From Anaerolineae bacterium (GTDB lineage Bacteria; Chloroflexota; Anaerolineae; Anaerolineales; Villigracilaceae): a DNA stretch of 43,679 bases. Below, piece by piece: positions 1 to 8,667 of the stretch; positions within the stretch are counted from its first letter, which is position 1; the number at the start of each line of letters is the position of its first letter. The translations under genes and the position numbers were made by a program. Where the stretch lies: contig JABGQT010000162.1 of assembly GCA_018648685.1 (NCBI GenBank), forward strand, positions 1 to 43,679, read 5' to 3'. The notes below the pieces were generated by a model that saw nothing but the letters and a program-made list of their open reading frames with translations, did no database searches and was not told the DNA's origin.

Positions 1-35
1 TCGCATCAAATTACACCGCTTATATCCGACAATAA

Positions 36-218
36 ATCTTGGCTGAACTACTAGCTTATAGGAATATTCCCGTTATCGCAGTGACAGCAAATGTAATGCA
101 CGGTGATAAAGAACGTTCTCTTGAAGCAGGGTGCGATGGCTATATTCAGAAGCCCATTGATATTGACATATTAACTGAGCAAATTGAACGTTATCGGCAA
201 AGAAAAGCACAGTCCTAA
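36..218 (+). pseudogene. Response-regulator receiver C-terminal remnant, interrupted by a stop
   Basis: Frame 3 from about base 36 to the TAA at 216-218 encodes the second half of a CheY-like receiver. It has the beta-4 strand and switch Thr (IPVIAVTAN), the helix that follows, and the GYIQKPI motif with the conserved Lys of beta-5. An in-frame TAA at 33-35 precedes it, and no frame upstream encodes the expected Asp-bearing first half, although only 35 bases are visible. It may be a broken gene, a frameshifted gene or an assembly-edge artefact. The next gene is another receiver on the same strand, so an intact ancestor would have been part of the same signalling operon. Confidence 0.5.
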
Positions 219-241
219 AAAACTACTCGAGATACTTACCT

Positions 242-676
242 ATGACTCAAAACCCTGACTCCCCCCGCAAAATACTTGATATAAAAGACGCTACAGTTCT
301 TGTTGTGGAAGACAATGTTTCAAATTTTGTCTTGATCGCCCGAATGCTAGGCTATCTTGGCATACATTGCGAATGGAAAACATCTGGTTATGAAGTTGTC
401 GAATATGCCGATACACTCCCCCGCCTCGACTTGATCCTGATGGACATTCGCCTTCCTTATGAAGATGGTTATGGGGCGCTTAAAAAAATAAGGGCTTCTG
501 AACGATTGAAAGAAACGCCCATTATTGCAGTCACCGCTGAAGCCAGCCCTGAGCAGATCAAAAAAGCGCGCGCTTCAGGCTTCGATGGTTTTCTTGGTAA
601 ACCACTTGACCCTGACCGTTTTCCTGAACAAATTCGACGCATCCTCAACGGAGAACCTGTTTGGGAACTCCAATAA
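242..676 (+). CDS. Single-domain response regulator (CheY-like receiver)
   Basis: This 144-residue protein is a stand-alone receiver. After about 17 variable residues come the beta-1 strand and acidic pair (VVEDN, E23 and D24), the phospho-acceptor D68 in LILMDIRLP, the switch residue T98 in IIAVTAE, and K120 in GFLGKPL. There is no DNA-binding or enzymatic output domain, so it should act as a phosphate shuttle or by protein-protein contact. It lies 13 nt upstream of the first large GAF sensor, in the same operon as the hybrid histidine kinase at 19060, its most likely phosphodonor (inferred). The domain identity is clear; the partner is not. Confidence 0.9.
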   Translation: MTQNPDSPRKILDIKDATVLVVEDNVSNFVLIARMLGYLGIHCEWKTSGYEVVEYADTLPRLDLILMDIRLPYEDGYGALKKIRASERLKETPIIAVTAEASPEQIKKARASGFDGFLGKPLDPDRFPEQIRRILNGEPVWELQ

Positions 677-689
677 TCCGGTATAGTAA

Positions 690-3600
690 ATGACCGATCA
701 GATAAGCCCGATTACGCCAACGATCTCAAAAGCGCCCAGATTTCGAAATAGACTAGCGCGCTCTATGGTTGTGGCTTTGCTCACCTTTGCCGTGATCCCT
801 GTCTCGGTTATGGGATTGGCAGGATATTTACGCGCTCGTAGTTTATTACAAGAACAAGTTGCTTCTCAACTGCATACTATTTCTGAAATTCAGGTAGATG
901 CTTTAGATCAATCTATGCGTACTAAAGAAATCCGTCTTAGCCGCATTGGTCGACGCCCTGCTTTTCTTGATGCGGTAGAAAAACTTCACCGGTTTTATTC
1001 AGCTGAATATTCTGAACAGCTTTTAGCTGAGTTTGATATTGTTAATCGTCCAGATGGTATCCCTGTTTTCCAGAATTTCTTTGTTATCAATCACGATGGG
1101 CAGATATTTGCTGCCTCTAAAAACGAATGGATTGGACTATCGCTAGCGGATGCACCTTATTATTCTCAACTCGGCGAGGAAGTAGGCACAACAGGAATTT
1201 ATGATTTTTCTCCCATTTACTCGCAACAATTTTCTATTTTTTCAAAAATAAAATTATTTACAGAAAGCGGAGAATACTTGGGTATCTTGGTGGGGGTCAC
1301 TGAAAGCGAAACGATCAGGAGTTATCTCAATAATATAACTGCCTCAAACCCATCTACTTCTGCGTATTTTATTTCATCGAATGATGTTTATATTGGTATT
1401 GATCCATACACTAAAGCGCTGACGAGTTTTGAGCCAGATGCTGAGCAAAAGCAGATTCTCAGTGAGTATCTAGCAGACCCACTACTCGGGGAAACAGTGG
1501 TCGAATTTGAAGACCATGAAGATATTTCTGTTGTGGCACATGCTCACTCAGTTGATCGGATCAATAGCGACCTTGTTATTGGCATACCGCGTGATATTGC
1601 TTTTGGGCAATTAGGAAGCCTGGCGCCTTTTTCAATATTCCTTTTTTTCATAACACTGCTTGTGATGGGTGTAGTTCTTTGGATGGCAACCAATAGAGTG
1701 GTAAACCCTCTACTTGAACTAGCAACAACAACCCATAATTTTGCCGAAGGAAACTGGGAATCCCGCTCCCCCATTAAACGTGATGATGAGATCGGTGCAT
1801 TAGCACATTCATTCAACCAAATGGCAGATGAGCTAACCACACTATATACATCCCTAAGTAATCAAGTTGATGAACGCACTGAATATATTCGCACAGCAGC
1901 TGAGGTTGCACAGAATATTGTTTCCACATTTAATTTCGATGAACTTCTCCAAAAAACAGCACGCTTGATCGTAAAACGGTTTGGTTACTACCATGCCGGC
2001 ATTTTTATGGTCGAACGTTCGGGTAAGGTTGCCATTTTGCGTGCAGCGCACGGACCGTCGGCGGAGACAATGTTGGAAAGAGGGCATCGTCTTGATGTGG
2101 GGTCAGCGTCTATCGTTGGTTGGGTCACAGAGAACAATCGTCCACGCGCAGCATCTGATGTTGGTGACGATCCCGTTCACTTCAAGAATGAACTCCTGCC
2201 CGAAACGCGTGCGGAAGTAGGTATCCCAATTGCGATCGGGGATACAGTCCTCGGCGTGCTTGATGTCCAAAGTACTTCTCCTGAAGCTTTTGATGAAGCC
2301 ACAATTGCCGTTCTCGTAACGCTCTCCAATCAAATTGCTACCGCTATTCAAAACGTTAATCTCTTTGAATCATCCGACGTTAACTTGCACGAACTTGAAC
2401 GTCTTTATCGCGCTAGCAAAGAAATCGCACAAGAAAAAACGCTTACAGGATTGCTTGAAGCAACAAGCCATATCTTGCACGATGCCCCCTTTGTTTCCGC
2501 AATTTTCACACCAAAAGGAAAAGGCATAGGCGTCTTTTCCTTTTCCGACCCAGACCGAGTAATTCTGCATAATTCACTGCCCGAATTTATTGATGTTTCT
2601 CTCGACAAACTTGTCAGTCAAACGCAATCTGACCTTGAGATATATACCCTGCGTTCGCTACAGAAGCTTCCAAAAACATTTACTGACATTCCTCGAAAAA
2701 TCGGCTGTACCACGATTTCGCTTCTGCCCATTCTAAGCGGTGAAAAGCTGGAAGCTGTCATCATGATCGGCTCTCTAAAGCAAGAGAAGCTCACGCTGGC
2801 AGCTTTGCAACCTTATGTAAACCTTATTGATATGGTCGCAGTTACGCTCGACAAAATTCAGGCATCTGAGCTAACCACGCGGCGACTTTCTGAGCTGGAA
2901 GCCATCTCAATCATGAACCAGACCACGGCAACTGCTGAAGATCTCGATGCGCTATATCCTGCATTGCACGAGCAGATCCGTCAAATTCTGGGAGACTACT
3001 CCTTCGTAGTTGCGTTATATGATGATGTGAGCGATACGATTCAAGTTCCTTATCTTTACGAAAACGGCGAAGTTGCCAGCTTAACCCCTTTCCCGCTTGG
3101 CGAAGGTTTAACATCGATCATTATTCATACAGGGCAGCCACTAATGATCGTGGAAGATACAGAAAAGCGCTCGGCTGCACTCGGAGCAAAATTAGTCGGG
3201 AAACCAGCAAAATCGTGGCTCGGCTCCCCGCTTCATATTGGCGGCAAAGTGATCGGCGCGCTCATCGTGCAAGACCTTGAAAATGAACGAAGTTTTGATG
3301 AGAACTCTCTGCGCTTTGTGAATACCCTGGCATCTCAAGTTTCTGGTGCAATTCACAATATCCGCCTGCTTGAAGATAGCCGTCAACGTGCTATTCAGCT
3401 CGAAAGTGCTGCTGAGATCGCGCGAGATATTAGTAGCTCTCTCCACCTTGACGATTTACTTAACCGCGCGGTCAATATGATCCGTGATCGCTTTAGTTTC
3501 TATCACGCATCCGTATTTCTGATCGACCACTTGGGTGAATATGCCATCATTCGTGAGTCCACTGGTGAGGCAGGCACACAACTGAAAAGAAAGGGACATA

Positions 3601-4565
3601 AGCTGGGGGTTGGCTCCAAGTCCATTGTTGGGTATGTCTCCAGTCGTGGCGAAAACCTGATCATCGAAAACACAGATAGAGACGCAACTTACTACGCCAA
3701 TCCGCTCCTCCCAGATACACGCGCAGAAGCAGCATTACCTCTCAAGGTCGGCGAGCGTATTCTTGGCGTTTTGGATATTCAAAGCACCAAACCCTATGTC
3801 TTCCCTGAAGAGGTTTTGCAAATTCTGACAATTATTGCAGATCAATTAGCCGTCGCTGTTATCAACACAGAGCTCTTTGCAGACACACAAGAGCATCTCT
3901 CACAGCATCGCCTACTCCACCACATCACCACATCAGCCGCATCAGGCACAACACTGGAAGAAGCTCTTCACGGAGCGGTGCAAGGTTTGCAAGTCACTAT
4001 GGGCGGCGACCGTGTTGCCATTCTTCTTGTAAACGAAAAAGAAAAAAGTTTGAAGATCGGCGCAGCAATTGGTTACTCAGAAGACGACCTTGCCAACATT
4101 AATATTCCCATCGGAAGCGGCATAACAGGTTGGGCAGCACGAAACAAAAAGACCGTTCGCATCGACAATGCACCCGAAGATCCCCGCTACATCTCCGTCA
4201 GTACGAATACACGTTCAGAGTTAGCAGTCCCCCTCCTCTTTAGAAATGAGCTTCTTGGCGTGTTGAATGCAGAGAGTGAAAGAGTTGGTGCATATAGCAA
4301 AGAGACGGAAGAAATGCTCGGAACGCTCGCCGGGAGTCTTGCTGCCATTATCGCAAACGCCCGCCTGCTTCAACAGGTTCGCCGTCAAGCCGAACGCGAG
4401 AGAATGCTTTACGAAGTCACAAGTAAGATACGCCGTTCGACAAATATCCAAACCATCCTTACAACAACAGCGGATGAGCTAACTAAAGCACTTGGCGCGC
4501 AGCACACGCAAGTCAAAATTGCTGTTGAAAATCAACCTGAAACAGAGACTGACAATGAGCAATAA
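690..4565 (+). CDS. Membrane sensor protein, Cache-HAMP-five GAF, no kinase domain
   Basis: A 1291-residue protein with two membrane helices (about 25-47 and 314-336) flanking an extracytoplasmic domain of Cache type (48-310). A HAMP domain follows (about 337-390, ending in the DDEIGALAHSFNQMA motif), then five GAF-like units at about 400-560, 560-727 (degenerate), 727-897, 897-1067 and 1067-1230. Units 1 and 4 carry the family signature (FGYYHAGIF; NPLLPDTRAE; GVLDIQST). The C-terminal 60 residues (RRQAERERMLYEVTSKIR onward) are the half-GAF tail shared with the next six genes. No HisKA, HATPase, GGDEF or methyl-accepting domain is present, so it must signal through a partner, which I infer to be the hybrid kinase at 19060. 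It is the longest sensor of the set and lacks the W...GY central unit of the others. Confidence 0.88.
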   Translation: MTDQISPITPTISKAPRFRNRLARSMVVALLTFAVIPVSVMGLAGYLRARSLLQEQVASQLHTISEIQVDALDQSMRTKEIRLSRIGRRPAFLDAVEKLHRFYSAEYSEQLLAEFDIVNRPDGIPVFQNFFVINHDGQIFAASKNEWIGLSLADAPYYSQLGEEVGTTGIYDFSPIYSQQFSIFSKIKLFTESGEYLGILVGVTESETIRSYLNNITASNPSTSAYFISSNDVYIGIDPYTKALTSFEPDAEQKQILSEYLADPLLGETVVEFEDHEDISVVAHAHSVDRINSDLVIGIPRDIAFGQLGSLAPFSIFLFFITLLVMGVVLWMATNRVVNPLLELATTTHNFAEGNWESRSPIKRDDEIGALAHSFNQMADELTTLYTSLSNQVDERTEYIRTAAEVAQNIVSTFNFDELLQKTARLIVKRFGYYHAGIFMVERSGKVAILRAAHGPSAETMLERGHRLDVGSASIVGWVTENNRPRAASDVGDDPVHFKNELLPETRAEVGIPIAIGDTVLGVLDVQSTSPEAFDEATIAVLVTLSNQIATAIQNVNLFESSDVNLHELERLYRASKEIAQEKTLTGLLEATSHILHDAPFVSAIFTPKGKGIGVFSFSDPDRVILHNSLPEFIDVSLDKLVSQTQSDLEIYTLRSLQKLPKTFTDIPRKIGCTTISLLPILSGEKLEAVIMIGSLKQEKLTLAALQPYVNLIDMVAVTLDKIQASELTTRRLSELEAISIMNQTTATAEDLDALYPALHEQIRQILGDYSFVVALYDDVSDTIQVPYLYENGEVASLTPFPLGEGLTSIIIHTGQPLMIVEDTEKRSAALGAKLVGKPAKSWLGSPLHIGGKVIGALIVQDLENERSFDENSLRFVNTLASQVSGAIHNIRLLEDSRQRAIQLESAAEIARDISSSLHLDDLLNRAVNMIRDRFSFYHASVFLIDHLGEYAIIRESTGEAGTQLKRKGHKLGVGSKSIVGYVSSRGENLIIENTDRDATYYANPLLPDTRAEAALPLKVGERILGVLDIQSTKPYVFPEEVLQILTIIADQLAVAVINTELFADTQEHLSQHRLLHHITTSAASGTTLEEALHGAVQGLQVTMGGDRVAILLVNEKEKSLKIGAAIGYSEDDLANINIPIGSGITGWAARNKKTVRIDNAPEDPRYISVSTNTRSELAVPLLFRNELLGVLNAESERVGAYSKETEEMLGTLAGSLAAIIANARLLQQVRRQAERERMLYEVTSKIRRSTNIQTILTTTADELTKALGAQHTQVKIAVENQPETETDNEQ

Positions 4566-6516
4566 TCCTGTAGAAAAAACAACCTTTCTTCAACGCGTAT
4601 TACAAAGAACCGGTGGATGGTATCCAACGATAGCCGTCTTTGTTACGCAGATTTTTGCCAGCTTAGGTGTTGTTGCCGCAGATTATTCGATTCAGGTAAA
4701 TGCAGAGTTTTCACGACACGAATTAACATCTTTGCTTAGAATTTCTTCTGTTGCAATACTTGCTACCAATACTTTATTAATTCTCTTTGTATATCTAGCC
4801 TATAAAGAAATACGGACGGGGCTTGGCCTTTGGAAGAAAAATTCAAGCCAGGACAAGGGAAATATCGACCTTAAAGCCTGGCAACAGATCACGTCTTTGT
4901 CTTGGCGTTACAGTGCTATACTTTTTGCTGTTGATCTTTTTCTAGTAGAGATTCCGATTCTTGTTTTTCAGGCTGTCTCCCTAAATGTAACAATTAACCA
5001 AATAATCTATACTGCTTTAGGCCTTTTTGCAGCAACATTGGGTGCTGTATCTATATCCCTCCTTTTGCTCGAATATCTATTAAAGCCGGCGCGCGAAGCA
5101 CTGCTCCCTCCCCGTTTCGAAGATCAACTTTCAGGGGATCACGGCTTTCAACTTTCTTATAAATTGCAATTTATCATCTTTGTCTTGATTTTAACAAGTA
5201 TTTTGCTGGTCGCGCCAATTGGATATCATCAGATGAGCAAAGCTCTAGAAACGGGTGACATTACAGTACTTAGCACCATGCAAGTGCAGTCAATTGTCGT
5301 TTCATTATTGACAATATTTTTTGGTTTGATCCTGGCTAGCTTATTTAGCCGTTCCATCTCTCTACCACTTAATGAAATTCTCGACACTTTTTCAAAAATT
5401 GAATCGGGAGATTTGAAAGAAAGAGCAACAGTAACAGACTCAGATGAAATAGGTAGATTAGCGATCAACTTTAACAGAATGATTACTCGCCTTGATAGTC
5501 TCCAAGGCGACCTCGAGGGTCAAATTGCAATGCGCACAGACCAACTAAGAGCAACCTCCGAAGTTGGTCGTGTTGCTAGCTCCATTCTGGACCCTGATGA
5601 GCTTATTGAGAAAGTAGTCAATCTTATTACAGAGCGTTTGGGGTATTACTATGCGGCAATTTTCATTATATCGCCCGATGGGTATTGGGCAGAACTACGA
5701 AGTGCCACTGGAGATGCTGGCAAAAAACTAAAAGATAGAAAGCATCGTCTTGCGGTTGGCGGAAAAAGCATGGTTGGCTCTGCTATCAATCTAAGACAAG
5801 CTCGTATTGCCCATGATGTCGGGCTTGAGGCTGTTCGCTTTGATAATCCCCTTCTTCCTGACACACGCTCTGAAATTGCGCTTCCGCTGGTCGTTGGTGG
5901 TCGCGTTTTAGGTGCTTTAGATGCTCAGTCAACGGAAGAAAATGCCTTTGATGAAGAAAATACAGAAACACTACAAGGGATGGCAAATCAAGTGGCTATT
6001 GCTCTTGAGAATGCGCGTCTCTTCCGCGAAACGCAAGTTGCCCTTCGAGAAGTTCGTGCAAATCAACAAACCCAATTATCCCAAGCATGGTCGGATGTGT
6101 TAGATACAGAAGGTAATCTTGAGTTTTCTGTGGGTGAAAAACTGCCATCAGAGATTGAAAGTACAAGTGCTCTAAATATTCCCTTAGCGTTGCGTGACCA
6201 AATTATCGGAGAAATATCACTTGAAAGCAACTCTGACTGGGCTGCCGATGATCAAAGCTGGGTTGAAGCAGTGGCTACACAAGCAGCATTGGCAATTGAA
6301 AATGCGCGCCTCTTGGAGGAAAGTCAACAAGTTGCCCTACAAGAACGGCTCGTTGCTGAAATTACGGGAAAGATCTGGTCATCCACCACAATCGATGGGA
6401 TTTTGCAAGTCGCCATCGCTGAGTTAGGACGCACACTCAGCGCAAGCGAAGCTAAAATAGAATTAAAGCTAGATTCTAACCCGCTTCAGCGCCCCACAGA
6501 AGAAGAGGAAGGCTAA
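4555..6516 (+). CDS. Membrane sensor protein, 6TM-HAMP-GAF, no kinase domain
   Basis: A 653-residue protein. I start it at ATG 4555, which overlaps the preceding stop by 11 nt. An upstream TTG at 4492 is in frame, but it would add 21 residues encoded inside the previous gene. Six hydrophobic helices lie at about 24-42, 62-83, 120-142, 152-178, 204-224 and 246-268. HAMP follows (about 262-318, DSDEIGRLAINFNRM), then a full GAF (325-495, LGYYYAAIF, NPLLPDTRSEIALPL). A shortened GAF-like unit (495-588) starts with an SQAWSDVLD motif, and the half-GAF tail (590-653, ERLVAEITGKIWSS) ends the protein. The multi-helix input has only short loops, so it may sense a membrane or bioenergetic signal (inferred). 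No output domain is visible. Confidence 0.87.
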   Translation: MSNNPVEKTTFLQRVLQRTGGWYPTIAVFVTQIFASLGVVAADYSIQVNAEFSRHELTSLLRISSVAILATNTLLILFVYLAYKEIRTGLGLWKKNSSQDKGNIDLKAWQQITSLSWRYSAILFAVDLFLVEIPILVFQAVSLNVTINQIIYTALGLFAATLGAVSISLLLLEYLLKPAREALLPPRFEDQLSGDHGFQLSYKLQFIIFVLILTSILLVAPIGYHQMSKALETGDITVLSTMQVQSIVVSLLTIFFGLILASLFSRSISLPLNEILDTFSKIESGDLKERATVTDSDEIGRLAINFNRMITRLDSLQGDLEGQIAMRTDQLRATSEVGRVASSILDPDELIEKVVNLITERLGYYYAAIFIISPDGYWAELRSATGDAGKKLKDRKHRLAVGGKSMVGSAINLRQARIAHDVGLEAVRFDNPLLPDTRSEIALPLVVGGRVLGALDAQSTEENAFDEENTETLQGMANQVAIALENARLFRETQVALREVRANQQTQLSQAWSDVLDTEGNLEFSVGEKLPSEIESTSALNIPLALRDQIIGEISLESNSDWAADDQSWVEAVATQAALAIENARLLEESQQVALQERLVAEITGKIWSSTTIDGILQVAIAELGRTLSASEAKIELKLDSNPLQRPTEEEEG

Positions 6517-6521
6517 ACTTT

Positions 6522-8663
6522 ATGATGCCAACTCTTCTCTCCCCCATTGACTACCAATCATTATTTTGGGTTTTAGCGTTAGCGCTTTTTACAATTGGAT
6601 TATTTGTTCTTGTTAATAACAAAACAACTCAGAATCGCTTGCTTGGGTTTACTTTTTGGAGTTTTGCGCTCAACTCTTTCTCTGCTGGCTTATTAGTTAC
6701 TGAATCCAGCTCTCGAGGGGCTACTCTACCTGTTATTCTGATTTGGCTTACGATGATCTCAATGCAACCTCTTTTGGCCCTAACTTCTCTTTCACTGCTT
6801 GGCGAAAAGCTATTGCTGGATAACTCAAGAGTAAAGTTTTTCAGGGGGCTCCTCGGTCTCTTATTCTTCCTGCCCATTACTATCACGCTAGTTGATCTTC
6901 TTTTCAACACGAACCTTCTTTTTTCTGGCTTGGCAAGCGACTATAACGGAGGCTTCATTGCCCAAAGCGGCTATATTAGAGGCGTGCTGACCTTTCCAGT
7001 TCGACTCCTTTCATTGTACATCCCCGCAGGCATTCACTTCTTCCTGTTACTTGGACTATCGCTATACAAAAAAGCTGTATCACCAACAAGGAAAAAAATT
7101 CTAAGCGCCCTTCTCTTTTCACAGATATTATTCCTTTTGATTAATGTCCTCGCCCCTCGTCTAAACATCGTAACGGCTACTTTTATATTAGGGATAACAG
7201 CAACGGTTATATATGCTTATGTTGGATTTGTTTATTTGATGGGATCTCAGTCAAGACGAGGGGAGTCAATCAGTAGACGTTTGCACTTTTCCACGATGCT
7301 TATTCTTTTCCCATTAGTAATTGGAAGCGCCCTCATTTTTGGAGAACGCTCTGCGAAAATTGCTCAGTTGGGTTTGGAAACAAACTTCATCTCAATGAGT
7401 ATCACTGTCGTCCTCATCATTGGCACCTTCGCAGTCGCTCTAGGGCTTTTATCTCTCGCTTTCAACCAGTCTCTGGCCCCCCTGAAGGAGATTGATGAGG
7501 GCGTACAAGCTCTTATGGACAAAAATTATCAGTACCAAATTGAGCAGCATGGTGAAGATGAAATTAGCTCGTTGACAGGTTCATTTAATCGAGCTTTACA
7601 AAGTGTCGACGTCTCCACTAAAGATTTAGAGAGACAAATAACATTCCACTCAATGGAAGCAAATCGTCAAAGCAAAGAATTGCTTTCTATTACGAAAATT
7701 ACCAGGTTAGTGCTTGGCACTACGGATGTATCCAGTTTGCTCAATAAGGTTGTTGACCTTATTTCTGAGGAATTTGGTTTTTATCATACAGGCATCTTTT
7801 TGCTAGACGAGAAAAAAGAGATTGCTATTTTGCAAGCTGCCTCCTCTTCCGGGGGCGAAAAAATGCTGACACGCGGACATCAACTTCGGGTTGGGAGCGA
7901 GGGCATCGTAGGGGCTGCAGCAGAGGAAAAACGTCCCCGTATCGCTTTAGACGTAGGTGCAGATGCGGTCTTTTTCAATAATCCCGATCTCCCTGAAACT
8001 CGCTCGGAAATAGCGCTTCCTTTGCTTTTTCAGGATGAGGTCATTGGCGTGCTTGATATTCAGTCAGTGGATGCAGAGGCATTCATCCATCAAGATATTG
8101 AAACTTTTCAAAATATTGCCGATCAACTTGCACTTGCAGCTCAAAATGTGCGTCTGCTTGAGGAAGCAAAGATCAGCATAGCGCAATTGAACATCATCGC
8201 AGCAGAAGACGCCAGGTCAACTTGGCAGTCTTATTTAGATCGCCAGTCACATGGTTTCCTGTACACCCCCTTGGGCATTAAGCCATTGAGTGCGGAGCAA
8301 AAAAACAGAGAAAAAGAAGCTGATCAGCGCGCTGATGTACCGATTACTCTTCGAGGGAAGCGGATCGGCGATATCACCATGCAAAGGGTTTCAAGACAAT
8401 GGACAAATAAAGAAAAAACTCTTCTCGCCGATGTTGCAACTCAAGTAGGTCTGGCAATTGAAAACGCTCGCTTGCTCAACGAAACCCGTGAGCAGGCAAC
8501 ACAAGAGCAATTGATTTCAGAGGTCTCATCAAGATTACGTGAAACGCTCGATATGGATACAGTTCTTAAAACAGCAATGGAAGAGATCAAAAGAACCTTT
8601 AGCTTGAAAGAAGTTGAGGTGCGTCTGGTCACACCTAAAGAAGAAAATAAGGTGAATAATTAA
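6522..8663 (+). CDS. Membrane sensor protein, 7TM-type input, HAMP-like, GAF, no kinase domain
   Basis: A 713-residue protein five bases after the previous gene. A purine-rich GAGGAAGG sequence lies upstream of two tandem ATGs (6522 and 6525). Residues 10-240 form about seven hydrophobic helices, resembling the N-terminal seven-helix region of some histidine kinases. Two more helices (about 255-310) lead into a HAMP-like segment (about 307-370, EDEISSLTGSFNRA). The GAF domain spans 387-548 (FGFYHTGIFLLDE, NPDLPETRSEIALPL, GVLDIQS). The shortened GAF-like unit (548-650) has the W...G motif (STWQSYLD) and ends with IENARLLNE. The half-GAF tail (652-713, QLISEVSSRLRE) follows. No catalytic output domain is present. 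Homology to the neighbours is obvious in the GAF parts but absent in the input half. Confidence 0.87.
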   Translation: MMPTLLSPIDYQSLFWVLALALFTIGLFVLVNNKTTQNRLLGFTFWSFALNSFSAGLLVTESSSRGATLPVILIWLTMISMQPLLALTSLSLLGEKLLLDNSRVKFFRGLLGLLFFLPITITLVDLLFNTNLLFSGLASDYNGGFIAQSGYIRGVLTFPVRLLSLYIPAGIHFFLLLGLSLYKKAVSPTRKKILSALLFSQILFLLINVLAPRLNIVTATFILGITATVIYAYVGFVYLMGSQSRRGESISRRLHFSTMLILFPLVIGSALIFGERSAKIAQLGLETNFISMSITVVLIIGTFAVALGLLSLAFNQSLAPLKEIDEGVQALMDKNYQYQIEQHGEDEISSLTGSFNRALQSVDVSTKDLERQITFHSMEANRQSKELLSITKITRLVLGTTDVSSLLNKVVDLISEEFGFYHTGIFLLDEKKEIAILQAASSSGGEKMLTRGHQLRVGSEGIVGAAAEEKRPRIALDVGADAVFFNNPDLPETRSEIALPLLFQDEVIGVLDIQSVDAEAFIHQDIETFQNIADQLALAAQNVRLLEEAKISIAQLNIIAAEDARSTWQSYLDRQSHGFLYTPLGIKPLSAEQKNREKEADQRADVPITLRGKRIGDITMQRVSRQWTNKEKTLLADVATQVGLAIENARLLNETREQATQEQLISEVSSRLRETLDMDTVLKTAMEEIKRTFSLKEVEVRLVTPKEENKVNN

Positions 8664-8667
8664 TATT

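Noticed and set aside
2103-3446. Several 60-100 codon frames on the minus strand inside the sensor genes
   Set aside because: They are shadows of conserved GAF coding sequence, lack ribosome-binding sites, and encode no recognisable motif. The same holds for the other antisense frames across 4221-23973.
4492-4554. TTG start giving the second sensor 21 extra residues
   Set aside because: The extra part lies wholly inside the preceding gene and reads as a basic, unconserved stretch; ATG 4555 gives a normal short overlap.
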